Shown one piece after another: positions 19,050 through 19,219 of a DNA stretch of 19,219 nucleotides (within the stretch, counting starts at the first letter, position 1; every line of letters starts with the position of its first letter). A program made the translations under genes and the position numbers. The stretch is from UBA11475 sp045655805 (lineage in GTDB: Bacteria; Bacillota; Clostridia; Christensenellales; Borkfalkiaceae). The stretch spans positions 1 to 19,219 of the forward strand of contig JAZOPZ010000025.1 of NCBI GenBank assembly GCA_045655805.1, written 5' to 3'. Under the pieces are notes generated by a model that searched no databases, was not told where the DNA came from, and saw only the letters and a program-made list of their open reading frames with translations.

Positions 19050-19219
19050 TTACTTTTCCAAGCTTTTCATATAGTGCCAGAGGTTGGCTAGATAGCTCAT
19101 TTCATAGCCTAGTGTCTTCTTTTTGTGCTTTCCTTTGGCGGTTATACAATCAAACACCAATTTGCTGTGTTTGTTGAAATAGAAGGAAGTCGGAGGCCAA
19201 GCGGTCTTAGGAAGACAAC
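19050..19219 (-). CDS. C-terminal end of an unidentified protein (cut by the window edge)
   Basis: An open minus-strand frame enters from the right edge and stops with TAA at 19050-19052, giving 55 visible residues, among them SFYFNKHSKLVFDCITAKGK and TLGYEMSYLANLWHYMKSLEK. The composition is protein-like (Trp, His, Tyr, Lys), there are no internal stops, and a terminator follows. I do not recognise the family. It lies next to the unusual tRNA-Ser locus and could belong to an element inserted there, but nothing visible proves this. Confidence 0.65.
   Translation of the reverse strand, partial: CLPKTAWPPTSFYFNKHSKLVFDCITAKGKHKKKTLGYEMSYLANLWHYMKSLEK

Overview
The window is AT-rich DNA from a low-GC Bacillota, most likely an uncultured gut Clostridia lineage. 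The evidence is AGGAGG-type ribosome binding sites, near-consensus sigma-A promoters (TTGACA-like, 17 bp, TATAAT-like), short hairpin-plus-U terminators, a PadR/DUF1700/DUF4097 operon, DUF4250 and DUF6273 proteins and Clostridia-style lipoproteins. This taxonomic call is inference from gene content.

Left part (1-5400): a possible frameshifted gene start at the edge, a phosphoglucomutase/phosphomannomutase, a Cys-rich DUF6273 lipoprotein, a small MGMT-family protein whose PCHR motif reads PCFK, a divergent Nudix ADP-ribose pyrophosphatase, a six-gene tRNA operon (Gly-Arg-His-Gln-Lys-Lys) and a DUF4250 protein. Middle (5400-12000): an unrecognised membrane protein of about 18 helices arranged as nine two-helix units, a glycerophosphodiester phosphodiesterase, a LamG-like gene remnant, an InlB-repeat-like lipoprotein, and the PadR/DUF1700/DUF4097 envelope operon. 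Glycolysis block (12000-14115): pgk-tpiA, divergent from an AraC-family regulator. Right part (15240-18060): a membrane-anchored SGNH hydrolase, a CoA-disulfide-reductase/rhodanese fusion and an orphan 80-residue protein behind an S-box (SAM-clan) riboswitch.

Right end (18288-18840): the least ordinary region. A promoter-driven tRNA-Ser(UGA) has a 5' acceptor strand that does not match its 3' strand. It is followed by two full 192-bp tandem units and one partial unit. Each contains a copy of the 3' end of that tRNA, a terminator-like hairpin, an inverted copy of the T-arm, and strong hairpins, one with a variable loop. A similar inverted T-arm copy lies at nearly the same distance behind the other tRNA operon (4473-4484). 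These are the best candidates for something undescribed: a tRNA-associated repeat or mini-element, or a structured RNA family. The SAM-clan riboswitch in front of an unknown small gene is the second candidate.

Most genes lie on the minus strand in short, independently promoted units. Only the Nudix gene, the AraC gene and the LamG remnant are on the plus strand.
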